Positions 8,894 through 17,594 are shown, counted from the first letter of the stretch. The stretch is DNA of 64,000 bases from Amycolatopsis pithecellobii (GCF_009707865.1 NZ_WMBA01000011.1:62001-126000); one strand, 5' to 3'. Notes: generated by a model from the sequence alone, not told the origin. Numbers and translations: made by a program.

Positions 8894-9591
8894 TCCGGAA
8901 CCTCCCGCGGCCGGATATCGGAGCGCAGCGTGCGCACGATCGCGTCGATCACCGCCGAATTCGCGGTCACCACCGGCTTTCCGCTCCTGGCTTCGATGTC
9001 CCGCATGGCCTCGTAGCCACGCAGGTTGCCGCAGGCGATCAGGATCGAGTCCGCCTCCGCGCGCGGGCGGGCGAGGGTGAACTCGACGATTTCCTCCGGC
9101 AGAACCCGCCCCACGTCCGCGTTGCGTCCGATGGCCATGTTGGCCTCGGCGACGACGTCGAACCCGGCGGCCTCCAGCCGGCCTCGCACGGCGTCGTGCA
9201 GCGGCTGCTCATACGGGGAAACGAGCATGATCCGGTGCGCCCCGACGCCGTGCAGGGCATCGATCAGGCACGGGTTCACACCCAGCACCGGGCTGCCCGC
9301 GAGTTCCGATATCTCGCCGATGAACGTCGCGGCCCGCTCGACCCCGAGCAGCGAAACCGCCGACGAGCAGCCGAAAACCGTCAGATCGGGCCGGTGGTGC
9401 GCCAGCTTCCGGGCCGCCTCGGGGGCGTGCGTCCGCACCATCGCCAGCTCGCCGTCCGGTGTCACCGGCTCGGGCAGGTGCATCGTCTCGACATGCAGGC
9501 GGGCGAAATCCCGCAGTCCGGTGCGGATATCCGGCGCGGTCACGGTGTTGGAGTCCGGGATCATCAGCCCCACCTCGAACGGTGCGCTCAT
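8887..9591 (-). CDS. Aspartate/glutamate racemase superfamily protein, maleate-isomerase/arylmalonate-decarboxylase type (copy 1)
   Basis: 234 residues. Two cysteines sit where maleate isomerases and Asp/Glu racemases carry their catalytic pair: Cys75 in TVFGCSSAVS and Cys187 in LIACGNLRG. Arylmalonate decarboxylases keep only the second, so a racemase or cis-trans isomerase is more likely. The N-terminal VGLMIPDSNT and VTPDGELAMV are typical of the maleate-isomerase group. ATG at 9591 overlaps the amidohydrolase stop as ATGA; the upstream part of the frame (to 9639) is inside that gene. A related copy is encoded at 10972-11658 on the other side of the amidohydrolase. Confidence 0.82.
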   Translation of the reverse strand: MSAPFEVGLMIPDSNTVTAPDIRTGLRDFARLHVETMHLPEPVTPDGELAMVRTHAPEAARKLAHHRPDLTVFGCSSAVSLLGVERAATFIGEISELAGSPVLGVNPCLIDALHGVGAHRIMLVSPYEQPLHDAVRGRLEAAGFDVVAEANMAIGRNADVGRVLPEEIVEFTLARPRAEADSILIACGNLRGYEAMRDIEARSGKPVVTANSAVIDAIVRTLRSDIRPREVPEC

Positions 9592-10979
9592 GACGGATTG
9601 ACCTTGCTGTCGCTGAAGTCCTCGGTGGACGGTCGCCACGTCCCGTCGAGCCGAATGCGGTCGGCGGCAGGCCGGGCGGCGTTGACGGCGTCGACGACGG
9701 CGTCGCGGGAGGCAGCCGCCCGTTCCCGCAGCCGCGGGAGGTCGATCCCGGCCAGGGTGCCGTTCTCCTTCACGATCTCGCCGCGTACCAGGACCGTGTC
9801 GACGAGCCCGGGATGGGCCTGCAGGACGACGGTGCCGGCCAGGTTGTTGACCGGGAAGACAGACAGGTCGTCACCCCGCAGCAGCACCAGGTCCGCCTCC
9901 TTGCCGACCCGGATGCTGCCGATCCGGTCCGCCAAACCGCAGGCACGGGCGCCCTCGATGGTGGCGAACTCGACGACGTCACGGCAGGTGATCCGGTCGC
10001 GCCCCGGGGATGGTTCCGGCGTGTCCAGCCCACGTTGGGTGACGAACGTCGTCCGCATCGTGCCGAACATGTCGCCACCGACGGCCGCGCAGTCGTCGAT
10101 CGACAGGCTCGGCCGGATACCGGCGTCCAGCAGCCGTCCCGTGGCCGGCCAGCCGAAGCCCATCAGCAGCTCGACGTCCGGGCTGACCGACGCGGTGGCG
10201 CCGACATCGGCCATCAAGCGGAGTTCGTCGTCGGCCAGGGTGGTGCAGTGCACCACGGTGGTCCGGTCGTCGAGCAGGCCGTGTTCGTGCATACGCCCCA
10301 CCGGCCGCCGCCGGCCCCACTCGGCCGAACCCCCGTGCACCGTCACGCGCAGCCCGAGCTCGCGGGCCAGCGCCACGTCGTCCTTGACCACCCCCATCCG
10401 GCTGTACTGCGGACCCCGCAACGCCAGCGCAAGGGTCACCAGGTCATCGTCGTGGAAGCCGTCCCGGATCCGCCGGAGATCGGCCTCGATGGGATCGTTG
10501 CCCGGCAGCCCGAACCCGCCGCTGTAGCCGAAAACCGATCGGCCGGGACAGTCCCGCAGCCCCGCGGCGGCCGCATCCGTGTGATCCGGCGTGCTGAGGC
10601 AGTGTGACCAGTCGAGCATCGTGGTGATACCCGAGTTGAGCGCCTCGGCCCGGCCGAGCAGGTTTCCGAGGTAGACGTCCTCGGGGCGGAAATGCGGCTT
10701 CAGCGTGCCGTGCAGGCCGGCCCCGTACTCCTGCAGCGACCAGTCCGCGGCCAGCCCGCGAAAGGCCGCCTGCCAGGTGTGCCGGTGGGTGTCGACGAAC
10801 CCGGGCAGAACGAGGTGGCCGCTCGCATCGATCACGTGCGCGTCACCGGCCGTCAGCCCGGTCCCGATGGCCGCGATCCGGCCGTCTTCGATCAGGATGT
10901 CCGCCCGCGCCTGGTCGCCGGTCCCGGAATCGAGGGACAGCACCGCGGCCGAACTGATCAGGATTCGCTGCTCAGACAC
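9588..10979 (-). CDS. Amidohydrolase (cytosine/atrazine/SAH deaminase-like TIM barrel)
   Basis: 463 residues, a metal-dependent hydrolase of the AtzA/TrzN/SAH-deaminase branch. The metal-binding pair His65-x-His67 is in GFVDTHRHTW, further ligands are in RVTVHGGS and TTVVHCTTL, and the conserved acidic motif is LSIDDCAA. The N- and C-terminal beta-sandwich strands (ILIEDGRIAAIG and DLVLLRGDDLSVFPVNN) are present. GTG at 10979 is chosen because GGAGG is five bases upstream; the GTG at 10985 lies inside that ribosome site. It overlaps the preceding gene by eight bases. Expected to deaminate or hydrolyse a C-N bond in a ring or amidine, supplying substrate to the racemase-like neighbours. Confidence 0.85.
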   Translation of the reverse strand: MSEQRILISSAAVLSLDSGTGDQARADILIEDGRIAAIGTGLTAGDAHVIDASGHLVLPGFVDTHRHTWQAAFRGLAADWSLQEYGAGLHGTLKPHFRPEDVYLGNLLGRAEALNSGITTMLDWSHCLSTPDHTDAAAAGLRDCPGRSVFGYSGGFGLPGNDPIEADLRRIRDGFHDDDLVTLALALRGPQYSRMGVVKDDVALARELGLRVTVHGGSAEWGRRRPVGRMHEHGLLDDRTTVVHCTTLADDELRLMADVGATASVSPDVELLMGFGWPATGRLLDAGIRPSLSIDDCAAVGGDMFGTMRTTFVTQRGLDTPEPSPGRDRITCRDVVEFATIEGARACGLADRIGSIRVGKEADLVLLRGDDLSVFPVNNLAGTVVLQAHPGLVDTVLVRGEIVKENGTLAGIDLPRLRERAAASRDAVVDAVNAARPAADRIRLDGTWRPSTEDFSDSKVNPS

Positions 10980-11658
10980 GATCACCTCCGTGCTTCGCGA
11001 GCCACAGCTCGATCTTCTCGATGAGTGCCGAGTTCACCGATACGGCCGGCACGCCCGCCTCCCGGCTGATGTCCGCCAGTGCCTCCCGCGAGCGAAGCGC
11101 GCAACCGGCCAGCATTACGCCGTCGCCGCTGGGATCGACGTGCGCGAGGGCGAACTCGGTGATCTGTGCCGGTGATATCGCGGTGATCTCGGCGGTACCG
11201 GCGATCTCGAGGCACGCGGTCAGGACGACCTCGACGTGCTGCTTGAGCAGTTCGCCGCGCAGGGTCAGGGTCAGCGGCCATTCGTACGGCGTCAGCAGCA
11301 CCGGCCGTTTGATCGCGTTGCGGCGCAAGCTCGCCAGAAACGCCTGGTTCGCACCGATCACCGGGACCCCGGTCGTGCCGCGAAGGTCGTCGCACAGGTC
11401 CTGTTCGCCGTCATGGCCCAGCAATGCGGCCGCCGACGAGCAACCGACGATCACCACGTCCGGGCGCCGGGCGGCCAGTGCCACCGCCGCGCGCGGCAGG
11501 TCGTCGCCGACCATCTTCAGTTCGCCCTCGGGTGTCACCGGTTCGTGCCGGGCGAGTGGCTCGACGTCGACGGTCGCACGCGTGCCCAGCGCGGACCGCA
11601 GATCGGCGGCGAGGGTCGGATTGCTGCTGGGCACCAGAAGCCCGATCCGGGGTGTCAC
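10972..11658 (-). CDS. Aspartate/glutamate racemase superfamily protein, maleate-isomerase type (copy 2)
   Basis: 228 residues, paralogous to the protein at 8887-9591. It again has both cysteines: Cys73 in VIVGCSSAAAL and Cys186 in LAGCALRS, plus VTPEGELKMV near the N-terminus. GTG at 11658 overlaps the MFS stop as GTGA; the same frame runs open upstream to 12543 but that is read-through of another frame of the MFS gene. Having two dual-Cys copies on either side of one amidohydrolase suggests two different stereochemical or isomerisation steps in one route rather than simple redundancy. Confidence 0.82.
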   Translation of the reverse strand: MTPRIGLLVPSSNPTLAADLRSALGTRATVDVEPLARHEPVTPEGELKMVGDDLPRAAVALAARRPDVVIVGCSSAAALLGHDGEQDLCDDLRGTTGVPVIGANQAFLASLRRNAIKRPVLLTPYEWPLTLTLRGELLKQHVEVVLTACLEIAGTAEITAISPAQITEFALAHVDPSGDGVMLAGCALRSREALADISREAGVPAVSVNSALIEKIELWLAKHGGDRV

Positions 11659-13145
11659 GAGGCGTCCTCCCCGCTGGTCACGCGCCGGTCCCGGGGTGCC
11701 GCGGTGCCCGGAACCTCGTCGACGGGCAGGGACACCACGGTGCCCAGTTCCTCCGCCTCGATCTCCTCGAGGGTCTTGTTCCTGGTCGCCACACCGAACA
11801 CGAGCACCCCCAGCCCCCCGATCACGAGCATGCCCATGAACAGCGCGAACACTCCGCCGAAGCCGAGCGCGGAGTAGCTCGTGCCGACGACGATGGGTGC
11901 CGCGATGGCACCGACCCGGCCGACCGCGGAGCACAGCCCCGAGCCGGAGGAGCGGATCGCGGTCGGGAACACCTGGGGCGTATAGGCATAAGTACAGCCG
12001 GAGACACCGCTCATGAAGAACGACAGCAGGCAGCTCGCGGCCAGGATCGTCGCGGTCGTGCTCACCTGGGACAGGATGAACGCGGAAATCGCACCACCTA
12101 CGAAGTAGCCCACGATCACCGTCTTCTGGTCGAACCGGGCGAACAAGCGGGCCGCGGAGTAGTAGCCGGGTGCCTGCGCGACGTAAATCAGGATGGTGAA
12201 CGTGAAGCTGCTGGTGATCGTGTAGCCACGGGCGATGAGCAGGCTCGGGATCCAGGTGTTGAACCCGTAGAAGCAGAAGAACACCACCAGCCACAGGAAA
12301 CAGGTCGAGAGCGTGACCCGGCGCAGTCCGGGCTGGAGCAGATCGGCGAAGCCGCGCAGTGACCGCAGTCCGCCCCGGATCTGCAGCCGTGGCCGCGGCA
12401 CGGACATGTCGTCCACTCCTGGCGCCGGGCCGGGTTCGAGCCCGCTTCCGCGTTCGAAGCGGGCGACGACCTCGTGGGCTTCCCGCCGCCTGCCGCGCAG
12501 CAGGAGCCACCGGGGCGACTCGGGCAGGTACCGCCGCCACCACAGCAGCAGCAACACCGGTGTCGCGCCGAGGACCTGCAGCCAGCGCCAGCCTCCGTCG
12601 AGCGGAATCACGAAACGGCCGGCCAGTGCGGCGATGATCCAGCCCAGCGCGAAGAACGCCACCAGCGAGCCGACGAACCGGCCGCGATGCCGGGCCGCCA
12701 CGAATTCGCTGGCATAGACGGAGATCACGGCCGCCTCGGCGCCACAGCCGAGCCCGGTGACCACCCGCGCCGCGAACAGCAGCTCCCAGTTCGGGGCCAG
12801 CGCACCGAGCAGGCTGCCCAGGCAGAACAGCAGCAGGGCGTAGGTCATCACCCGGCGCCGGCCGAAGGCGTCGCCGATCGCACCGGAGGCGAGCGCCCCG
12901 AACATGAACCCGATCAGCACGCTGCTGCCCAGTACGCCCGTCTGTCCCTTGTTCAGATGCCAGACGACGGAGACCGCGGGCAGGATGAGGGCGAGCGTCG
13001 CGGTGTCCGCGGCGTCGAACGCGTAGCCGAGACCGGCCTGAAATCTCAGGCGCCGCAACGGTTTGGTGATGTCCAGCCGCTCGAGCCGGGCGAGGATCGC
13101 GGTGTCGCGGCCGGGCGGGGACAGTGGTTCTCCGTGCACGTCCAT
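11655..13145 (-). CDS. MFS transporter, sugar-porter/aromatic-acid symporter type
   Basis: 496 residues with twelve predicted membrane spans. Loop 2-3 signature GDAFGRRRVMTYALLL, loop 4-5 AARVVTGLGCGAEAAVISVY and the family block RYLPESPRWLLLRGRR after span 6 identify the SP/AAHS group. ATG at 13145 follows AAAGGAGCTCAA; the frame to 13205 is not used. It sits in the middle of the catabolic operon, which makes it the probable importer of the operon's substrate, likely an organic acid or heterocyclic acid. The C-terminal tail is long, charged and cytoplasmic. Confidence 0.87.
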   Translation of the reverse strand: MDVHGEPLSPPGRDTAILARLERLDITKPLRRLRFQAGLGYAFDAADTATLALILPAVSVVWHLNKGQTGVLGSSVLIGFMFGALASGAIGDAFGRRRVMTYALLLFCLGSLLGALAPNWELLFAARVVTGLGCGAEAAVISVYASEFVAARHRGRFVGSLVAFFALGWIIAALAGRFVIPLDGGWRWLQVLGATPVLLLLWWRRYLPESPRWLLLRGRRREAHEVVARFERGSGLEPGPAPGVDDMSVPRPRLQIRGGLRSLRGFADLLQPGLRRVTLSTCFLWLVVFFCFYGFNTWIPSLLIARGYTITSSFTFTILIYVAQAPGYYSAARLFARFDQKTVIVGYFVGGAISAFILSQVSTTATILAASCLLSFFMSGVSGCTYAYTPQVFPTAIRSSGSGLCSAVGRVGAIAAPIVVGTSYSALGFGGVFALFMGMLVIGGLGVLVFGVATRNKTLEEIEAEELGTVVSLPVDEVPGTAAPRDRRVTSGEDAS

Positions 13146-13173
13146 TTGAGCTCCTTTGCTGAATGGAGTGAGG

Positions 13174-14379
13174 TCAGGAGTGGTCGGGCGATTCCTCCAG
13201 GCCACCGGACTCGGCGAGCCGGGCGATCAGTTCGCCGGGCAGGCCCAGTTGCCGGAGGCGCTCGGCGGTGGGCCTTCGCAACGACGGTGGGGCGAGGGTG
13301 TCCGTCCGCTCGTCGCTGAGCCGGATCGGGCTGCGGACGAGGCGGCCGGAGGCGTCCGCACCGAGCGGATGAGTCGCGACCGTCCCCAGCGCCTGCACCT
13401 GCGGGTGCTCAAGGGCCTCCGGTACGGACATCACCGGCCCCTGGGGAATGTCGTGTTCGGCCAGCAGGGCGGACAGCCGGGCGGTGCTCGAGCGCGAGGT
13501 CCACGACGCGACGAGCTTGTCGACCTCATCCCGGCGTGACATGCGGACCGCCGACGTGTCCAGCCCCTCGGCGTCGGCCGTGACGTCGAGGGCACGGACC
13601 AGCCTCGCCCACTGCCCGTCGTTGCCGACCGCCAGCACGATGTGCCCGTCGGACGTCGGGAAGACGCCGTAGGGCGTCACGTTCGGATGCGCGTTGCCCA
13701 GTCGCTGCGGCACCATGCCCGCAATCAGATATCCCGCCGTGAGGTTCGGCTGGATGGCCAGCACCGACTCCAGCAGGGACAGGTCCACCCGCTGGCCGCG
13801 CCCGGTCGTGGTGCGCCCGTTCAGGGCGGCGACGATGCCGACCGCGGCGTAGAGCCCGGTGCAGATGTCGACGATCGCGACCCCGGACCGCATCGGCGCG
13901 CCATCGCGCTCCCCCGTCACGCTCATCAGCCCGCCCATGGCCTGCATCAGTACGTCGTATCCGGGCTGCTGGGCCAGCGGACCGGTGCGCCCGAAACCGG
14001 ACACCGAGCAGTAGACCAGCCCCGGGTTCGCCGCCGACAGGTCCTCGTAGCCGAGCCCGAGTTCCTCCGCCATGCCGACGCGGAAGTTCTCCACCACCAC
14101 ATCGGAAGTACGGGCGAGTTCCCGGACGAGCTCGAGCCCGCTCGGTGACTTGAGGTCGACGGCCATCCCGGTCTTGTTGCGATTGACCGTCTGGAAATAC
14201 GTGCTGTCACCGCCCGGACCGTAGGGCGGCCCCCAGGCCCGCAGGTCGTCCCCGGCGCCCGGCCGTTCGATCTTGACCACGTCGGCGCCGAGATCGGCCA
14301 GCACCATGGTGCAGTACGGACCGGCCAGCACCCGGCTCAGGTCCAGCACCCTGATTCCCGCCAGTGGTCCGCCTGTCAT
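13174..14379 (-). CDS. CaiB/BaiF-family (class III) CoA-transferase
   Basis: 401 residues, full family length. N-terminal LAGIRVLDLSRVLAGPYCT and VVKIERPGAGDD are diagnostic; the catalytic Asp of formyl-CoA transferase (Asp169) corresponds to Asp171 in GVAIVDICTGLYA. ATG at 14379 overlaps the preceding stop as ATGA. The gene is in the same operon as a class I (A/B subunit) transferase and a Cat1-type protein, so the route encodes three mechanistically distinct CoA-transfer families. Its job is probably to activate a carboxylic acid intermediate as a CoA thioester. Confidence 0.87.
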   Translation of the reverse strand: MTGGPLAGIRVLDLSRVLAGPYCTMVLADLGADVVKIERPGAGDDLRAWGPPYGPGGDSTYFQTVNRNKTGMAVDLKSPSGLELVRELARTSDVVVENFRVGMAEELGLGYEDLSAANPGLVYCSVSGFGRTGPLAQQPGYDVLMQAMGGLMSVTGERDGAPMRSGVAIVDICTGLYAAVGIVAALNGRTTTGRGQRVDLSLLESVLAIQPNLTAGYLIAGMVPQRLGNAHPNVTPYGVFPTSDGHIVLAVGNDGQWARLVRALDVTADAEGLDTSAVRMSRRDEVDKLVASWTSRSSTARLSALLAEHDIPQGPVMSVPEALEHPQVQALGTVATHPLGADASGRLVRSPIRLSDERTDTLAPPSLRRPTAERLRQLGLPGELIARLAESGGLEESPDHS

Positions 14380-15176
14380 GCGGCTCTCCCTTCGCCCGGA
14401 AGCAGGTAGTGGCTGGCACGTGCCTCGTCCAGGACAGCATGCGCGGCCGCGAGCTCCTGTTCGCTGGGATCCGGCAGAACGCGCAGCGATGCGGGCGGTT
14501 CGGCCGGGAACCACGTGAAGCACTCGCGTGCCTGCGCCCACGTGACACCGGTATGCAGGGCGTCGGCGGTGATGCCGTCGGCGTCGTTCACGGCGAACCG
14601 GCCGAGCGGCGTGATCAGCACCTTCGGACCCGTTCCGTCCGGATAGCCGTGGGCTCGCCGTTCGCCGGGCTCGCGCAGATATCCGGGGCTGGTGATGTAG
14701 TCGACGATCCTGCGGGGGAAACCGCGGGCGCTCGTGCTGGTCGAAAGCAGCGTCAGACCCCGGCCCAGCGCGGCCAGCTCCGTTCCCCCGCCCGAGCCGG
14801 GCAGCCGGACACGCGGCGCGTCGTAGTCACCGACGACGGTGGTGTTGACGTTGCCCCGCCGGTCGACGATCGGCGCCCCGAGCACGGTGCGTGTCACGCG
14901 GCCACGCGCGAGCCAGCCGCACAGCGCGTCGAAACACGTTCCCCAGTAAGGGGATCCGACCGCCGCACGCAGATCGGACGGCGACGTCGACAGGGTCGGC
15001 GTCGCGGCGTCCTCGACGACGCCGCTTTCGTAGACCGCGACGAGGTTCGGTGCGTGCGTGCGGCGGGCGATCCGGGCCGCGAGCATCGGCCAGTGGAAAC
15101 CGACGAACGCCACGTCCTCGTCGGCGTATTCGCGTGCCGCGGTCACCAGGAACCGTTCGAAGAGTGTTGTGGTCAC
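14376..15176 (-). CDS. Class I CoA-transferase subunit B (glutaconate CoA-transferase beta-like)
   Basis: 266 residues. Partner of the adjacent A subunit. Glu50 in NLVAVYESGVVED occupies about the position of the catalytic Glu54 of glutaconate CoA-transferase beta, so this appears to be a true transferase rather than the steroid-ring hydrolase IpdB, which is related but does not rely on that residue. SPYWGTCFDALCGWLARGRV and VTRTVLGAPIVDRRGNVN are further family blocks. GTG start at 15176 overlaps the A-subunit stop (GTGA). IpdAB-like hydrolase remains an alternative. Confidence 0.82.
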   Translation of the reverse strand: MTTTLFERFLVTAAREYADEDVAFVGFHWPMLAARIARRTHAPNLVAVYESGVVEDAATPTLSTSPSDLRAAVGSPYWGTCFDALCGWLARGRVTRTVLGAPIVDRRGNVNTTVVGDYDAPRVRLPGSGGGTELAALGRGLTLLSTSTSARGFPRRIVDYITSPGYLREPGERRAHGYPDGTGPKVLITPLGRFAVNDADGITADALHTGVTWAQARECFTWFPAEPPASLRVLPDPSEQELAAAHAVLDEARASHYLLPGEGRAA

Positions 15177-16081
15177 CAGGCACCTCGCAGAGTCAGGGCC
15201 GCGCGGGTCTCCTCACCGAGGCGGTCACGGTAACCCTTGTGGCTGCCCGTGCCGTACACCCATTCCCGCAGATAAGCGTCGAAGCCCTCAGGCGTGCGGG
15301 TGGCCGCGCCGTACAGATCGTGATGGTCGAGATCGCGCACGTAGTACCCCGAACAGTCGGTGGGATGGGCGCTCCACGGTTCGACGACGGCCGCCTCGAC
15401 GAGGAACCCCGGTGCGACCGTCAGCTCGGGACGCGACCGGATCACCTCCGGCTCGACGATTTCCTCGGCGATCACGAAAACCCGGTCACAGGCGGCGATC
15501 GCCATCCGAATCTCCGCGGTCGGCCCGAACATCTGCGCGTTGCCGTAGCGGTCGATCCGCTGGACGTGGAAGATCCCGAGCCGCGGCCGGATCGCCTTGA
15601 CCACCGTGACCGGCTCGCCCCCGAACGGCGAAGGGACGGTGCCGAGCTTGTCCGGCCACGTCCGCCGCACCTCGAAGTGCCCGGCACCGCTCATCGGCGT
15701 GGTCGGCAGGAACGGCAGCCCCCACGCACCGGCGGCGAGTCCCATCGCGAACGAACCGTAGCTGAGCTCGTCGACCTCGACCGGATGCGGCACCCCCTCC
15801 TCGACCGCGCGCCGAAAGGCGTGTGCCGGTTGCGGCCCGACCGAATTCCACACGTGGCAGAACAGCAGCCGCCGGACACACCCGGCCCCCACCAGCATGT
15901 CGACGAGAAGTCCACCGCTGGTCTTGAGAATCTCCAGATCCCGGCGCTCCTGGCGGACGATCTCGTGGGCCAGCGCAATCGGATCACTGAACGCGAAACC
16001 GCCGACGAACAGTTGTTGTCCGTCCTGGACGTGTTCGGCGACCAGTTCGTCGAGGCCGAGCAGGGCGACCGGCTCAGGCAT
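15173..16081 (-). CDS. Class I CoA-transferase subunit A (glutaconate CoA-transferase alpha-like)
   Basis: 302 residues. The start of the domain, VQDGQQLFVGGFAFSDPIAL, is the usual glycine-rich opening of class I CoA-transferase alpha chains, and VKAIRPRLGIFHVQRIDRYG is the typical later block. ATG at 16081 overlaps the end of the first operon gene by eight bases (ATGCCTGA), and its stop overlaps the B subunit, so A and B are translationally coupled as expected for a heteromer. Substrate pair unknown; the A/B pair moves CoA between an acyl-CoA donor and a dicarboxylate-type acceptor in the characterised relatives. Confidence 0.84.
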   Translation of the reverse strand: MPEPVALLGLDELVAEHVQDGQQLFVGGFAFSDPIALAHEIVRQERRDLEILKTSGGLLVDMLVGAGCVRRLLFCHVWNSVGPQPAHAFRRAVEEGVPHPVEVDELSYGSFAMGLAAGAWGLPFLPTTPMSGAGHFEVRRTWPDKLGTVPSPFGGEPVTVVKAIRPRLGIFHVQRIDRYGNAQMFGPTAEIRMAIAACDRVFVIAEEIVEPEVIRSRPELTVAPGFLVEAAVVEPWSAHPTDCSGYYVRDLDHHDLYGAATRTPEGFDAYLREWVYGTGSHKGYRDRLGEETRAALTLRGAW

Positions 16082-17057
16082 CGGTGACTTCGAACATCTC
16101 GAACTTCGCCGCATCGACGAGTTCCGGGCGGAACTTCCGCAGGTTCAGGGCATCGATCGCGTTCAGCCGGAAGAAGCGCTCCAGGTTCTCCTCGCGGAAG
16201 TACTTGGTCTTGCCGCCCCACTGGAAGCCGTTTTCGATGTACTGCGCGAACTGGTCGATCCAGATCTTCGGGCTGATCGCCGGGTAGTCACTGCCGTAGA
16301 CGAACTTCTCCGGCAGCGTCGAGTTCATGTACTGGAAAACGATCGGCTGTGTGTCGTAGATGTGCTTGGGCAGCCACCCCGAAAGGTCGCAGTACACATG
16401 CTCGTGCCGCCACATCACGGCCAGCGCCTCTTCCGTCCACGGCCAGCCGAAGTGGCTCATGATGATGCGCAGATCCGGGAAGTCGGTCGCGACCTCGTCG
16501 ATGTATTCCGGCTTGCAGCTGCGAATGTGGCACTGCGTCATCCGGGTCGATCCGGTGTGGAAGAGGATCGGCAGGTCGTACTCGACGCAGCGTTCGTAGA
16601 TCGGGTACAGCTTTTCCTTGTCGTTGGGCCAGAAATCCTGGTATGCGGGGTGGAACTTCAGGCCGGAGACCTTGAGGTCGTTGACGCAGCGGTCCAGTTC
16701 GCGAAGCGAGTTCTTCACGGGCATGTTCGGATCGATGCCGGCGTAACCGATGTAGAGATCGGGCACCTTTTCGCAGTACTGCGCGATGTACTCGTTGGGA
16801 AGCGACGAGCCCCAGGTGCAGCAGGCGTTCATGTTGAGCACGACCGCGGCCTGCACGTACCCGCCGATCCGGATCTGTTCGGCACTCGTCTCGATCGACA
16901 TTGTCCGCTTGTTCTTGTACCAGCTCTCGTGATGCGGAGCTTCCGGACGGCTCCCGAAGAAATCGTGCGCCTCCTGGAACGACACCCCCTGTCCCTTCAC
17001 CACCTCTTCGGTGAAGGGATGCGTGTGGATGTCGATGATCCCCTTGAATCCGAGCAT
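16074..17057 (-). CDS. TIM-barrel amidohydrolase (amidohydrolase_2; ACMSD/gamma-resorcylate-decarboxylase-like)
   Basis: 327 residues, first gene of the operon. His11-x-His13 in GIIDIHTHPF, a Lys/His pair in VSGLKFHPAYQDF, His in PILFHTGSTR, His in IIMSHFGWPW and Asp in FVYGSDYPA give the full metal and acid set of the amidohydrolase_2 group, whose members decarboxylate aromatic acids or hydrolyse cyclic and CoA-activated compounds. ATG at 17057 was chosen because the barrel begins immediately after; GAGAGGA lies about eleven bases upstream. The 71 extra residues of the longer frame have no family character. The many Tyr/Trp/His residues and somewhat lower GC3 set it a little apart from its neighbours. 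Confidence 0.82.
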   Translation of the reverse strand: MLGFKGIIDIHTHPFTEEVVKGQGVSFQEAHDFFGSRPEAPHHESWYKNKRTMSIETSAEQIRIGGYVQAAVVLNMNACCTWGSSLPNEYIAQYCEKVPDLYIGYAGIDPNMPVKNSLRELDRCVNDLKVSGLKFHPAYQDFWPNDKEKLYPIYERCVEYDLPILFHTGSTRMTQCHIRSCKPEYIDEVATDFPDLRIIMSHFGWPWTEEALAVMWRHEHVYCDLSGWLPKHIYDTQPIVFQYMNSTLPEKFVYGSDYPAISPKIWIDQFAQYIENGFQWGGKTKYFREENLERFFRLNAIDALNLRKFRPELVDAAKFEMFEVTDA

Positions 17058-17594
17058 GCGTGCGCTGTCCTCTCTGGCGCTGATGATGGCGTCGTTGCCC
17101 TCGGTGCTGACCGAGAAGCTCACCCGAAAGATGATAAAGTATTCCGGAGTCTGGTTGCAAGACTGAGTCGAAACCTGGCGCTTCAGCCAGGGACACACAG
17201 CCGGCGGCTCGTGAGCCTTTCCGCTAATTTCCTTTTGATACAAGGCTTTTCGTCGGCAAACGTCGGCCAATGACCGCTGGATGACGCCTCGGAGGCCACC
17301 TCAGGTCGACGGCTTAGTCGCGGACTTTGTGATACTTTATCGGCCGCAGTGAGGCTGTGGAGTCGTTCGACCGAGGAAGCGGCTTCCTCGGTGACGCGCC
17401 CCGTCGACGCCGCGACGTCCGCCCACCAAACGGAGCTGCGATGCCGGAGGAGTCCGGCCGGATCGTCAACGGGTTCGGGTCGTACCGGCTAGGGGTTTTT
17501 CGCCACCAGGAGCCGTCCCCGACCTCAACCTGCACTGGCTTCATCCGATGTGATAACATATCCGCTGCGGAATCATTGTGACGAGGGGACGAGC
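17058..17594. promoter_or_regulatory. Divergent regulatory region between the 11-gene operon and the GntR gene
   Basis: 537 bp without a convincing gene. It contains GATAAAGTAT at 17133-17142 and its exact reverse complement ATACTTTATC at 17332-17341, both in otherwise GC-rich sequence, and a near-perfect palindrome ATGTGATAACAT at 17548-17559. The first site lies about 76 bp upstream of the operon start codon, the last 36 bp upstream of the GntR start. I read these as candidate binding sites for the divergent GntR/FCD regulator; no experimental support. Confidence 0.5.
17548..17559. promoter_or_regulatory. Candidate GntR operator (ATGTGATAACAT)
   Basis: A 12-bp palindrome with one mismatched base pair (G/A at the inner positions), AT-rich in a high-GC context, 36 bp before the GntR start codon. 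Position suggests autoregulation. Confidence 0.4.

Noticed and set aside
10972-12543. 523-residue fusion of a transporter-like frame with the racemase
   Set aside because: The N-terminal 295 residues are another frame of the MFS gene. The racemase has its own GTG start at 11658 with a GTGA overlap.
14376-16081. IpdAB steroid-ring hydrolase instead of a CoA-transferase
   Set aside because: The B subunit keeps the transferase Glu (Glu50) and no steroid-catabolism genes surround the pair; kept only as an alternative.
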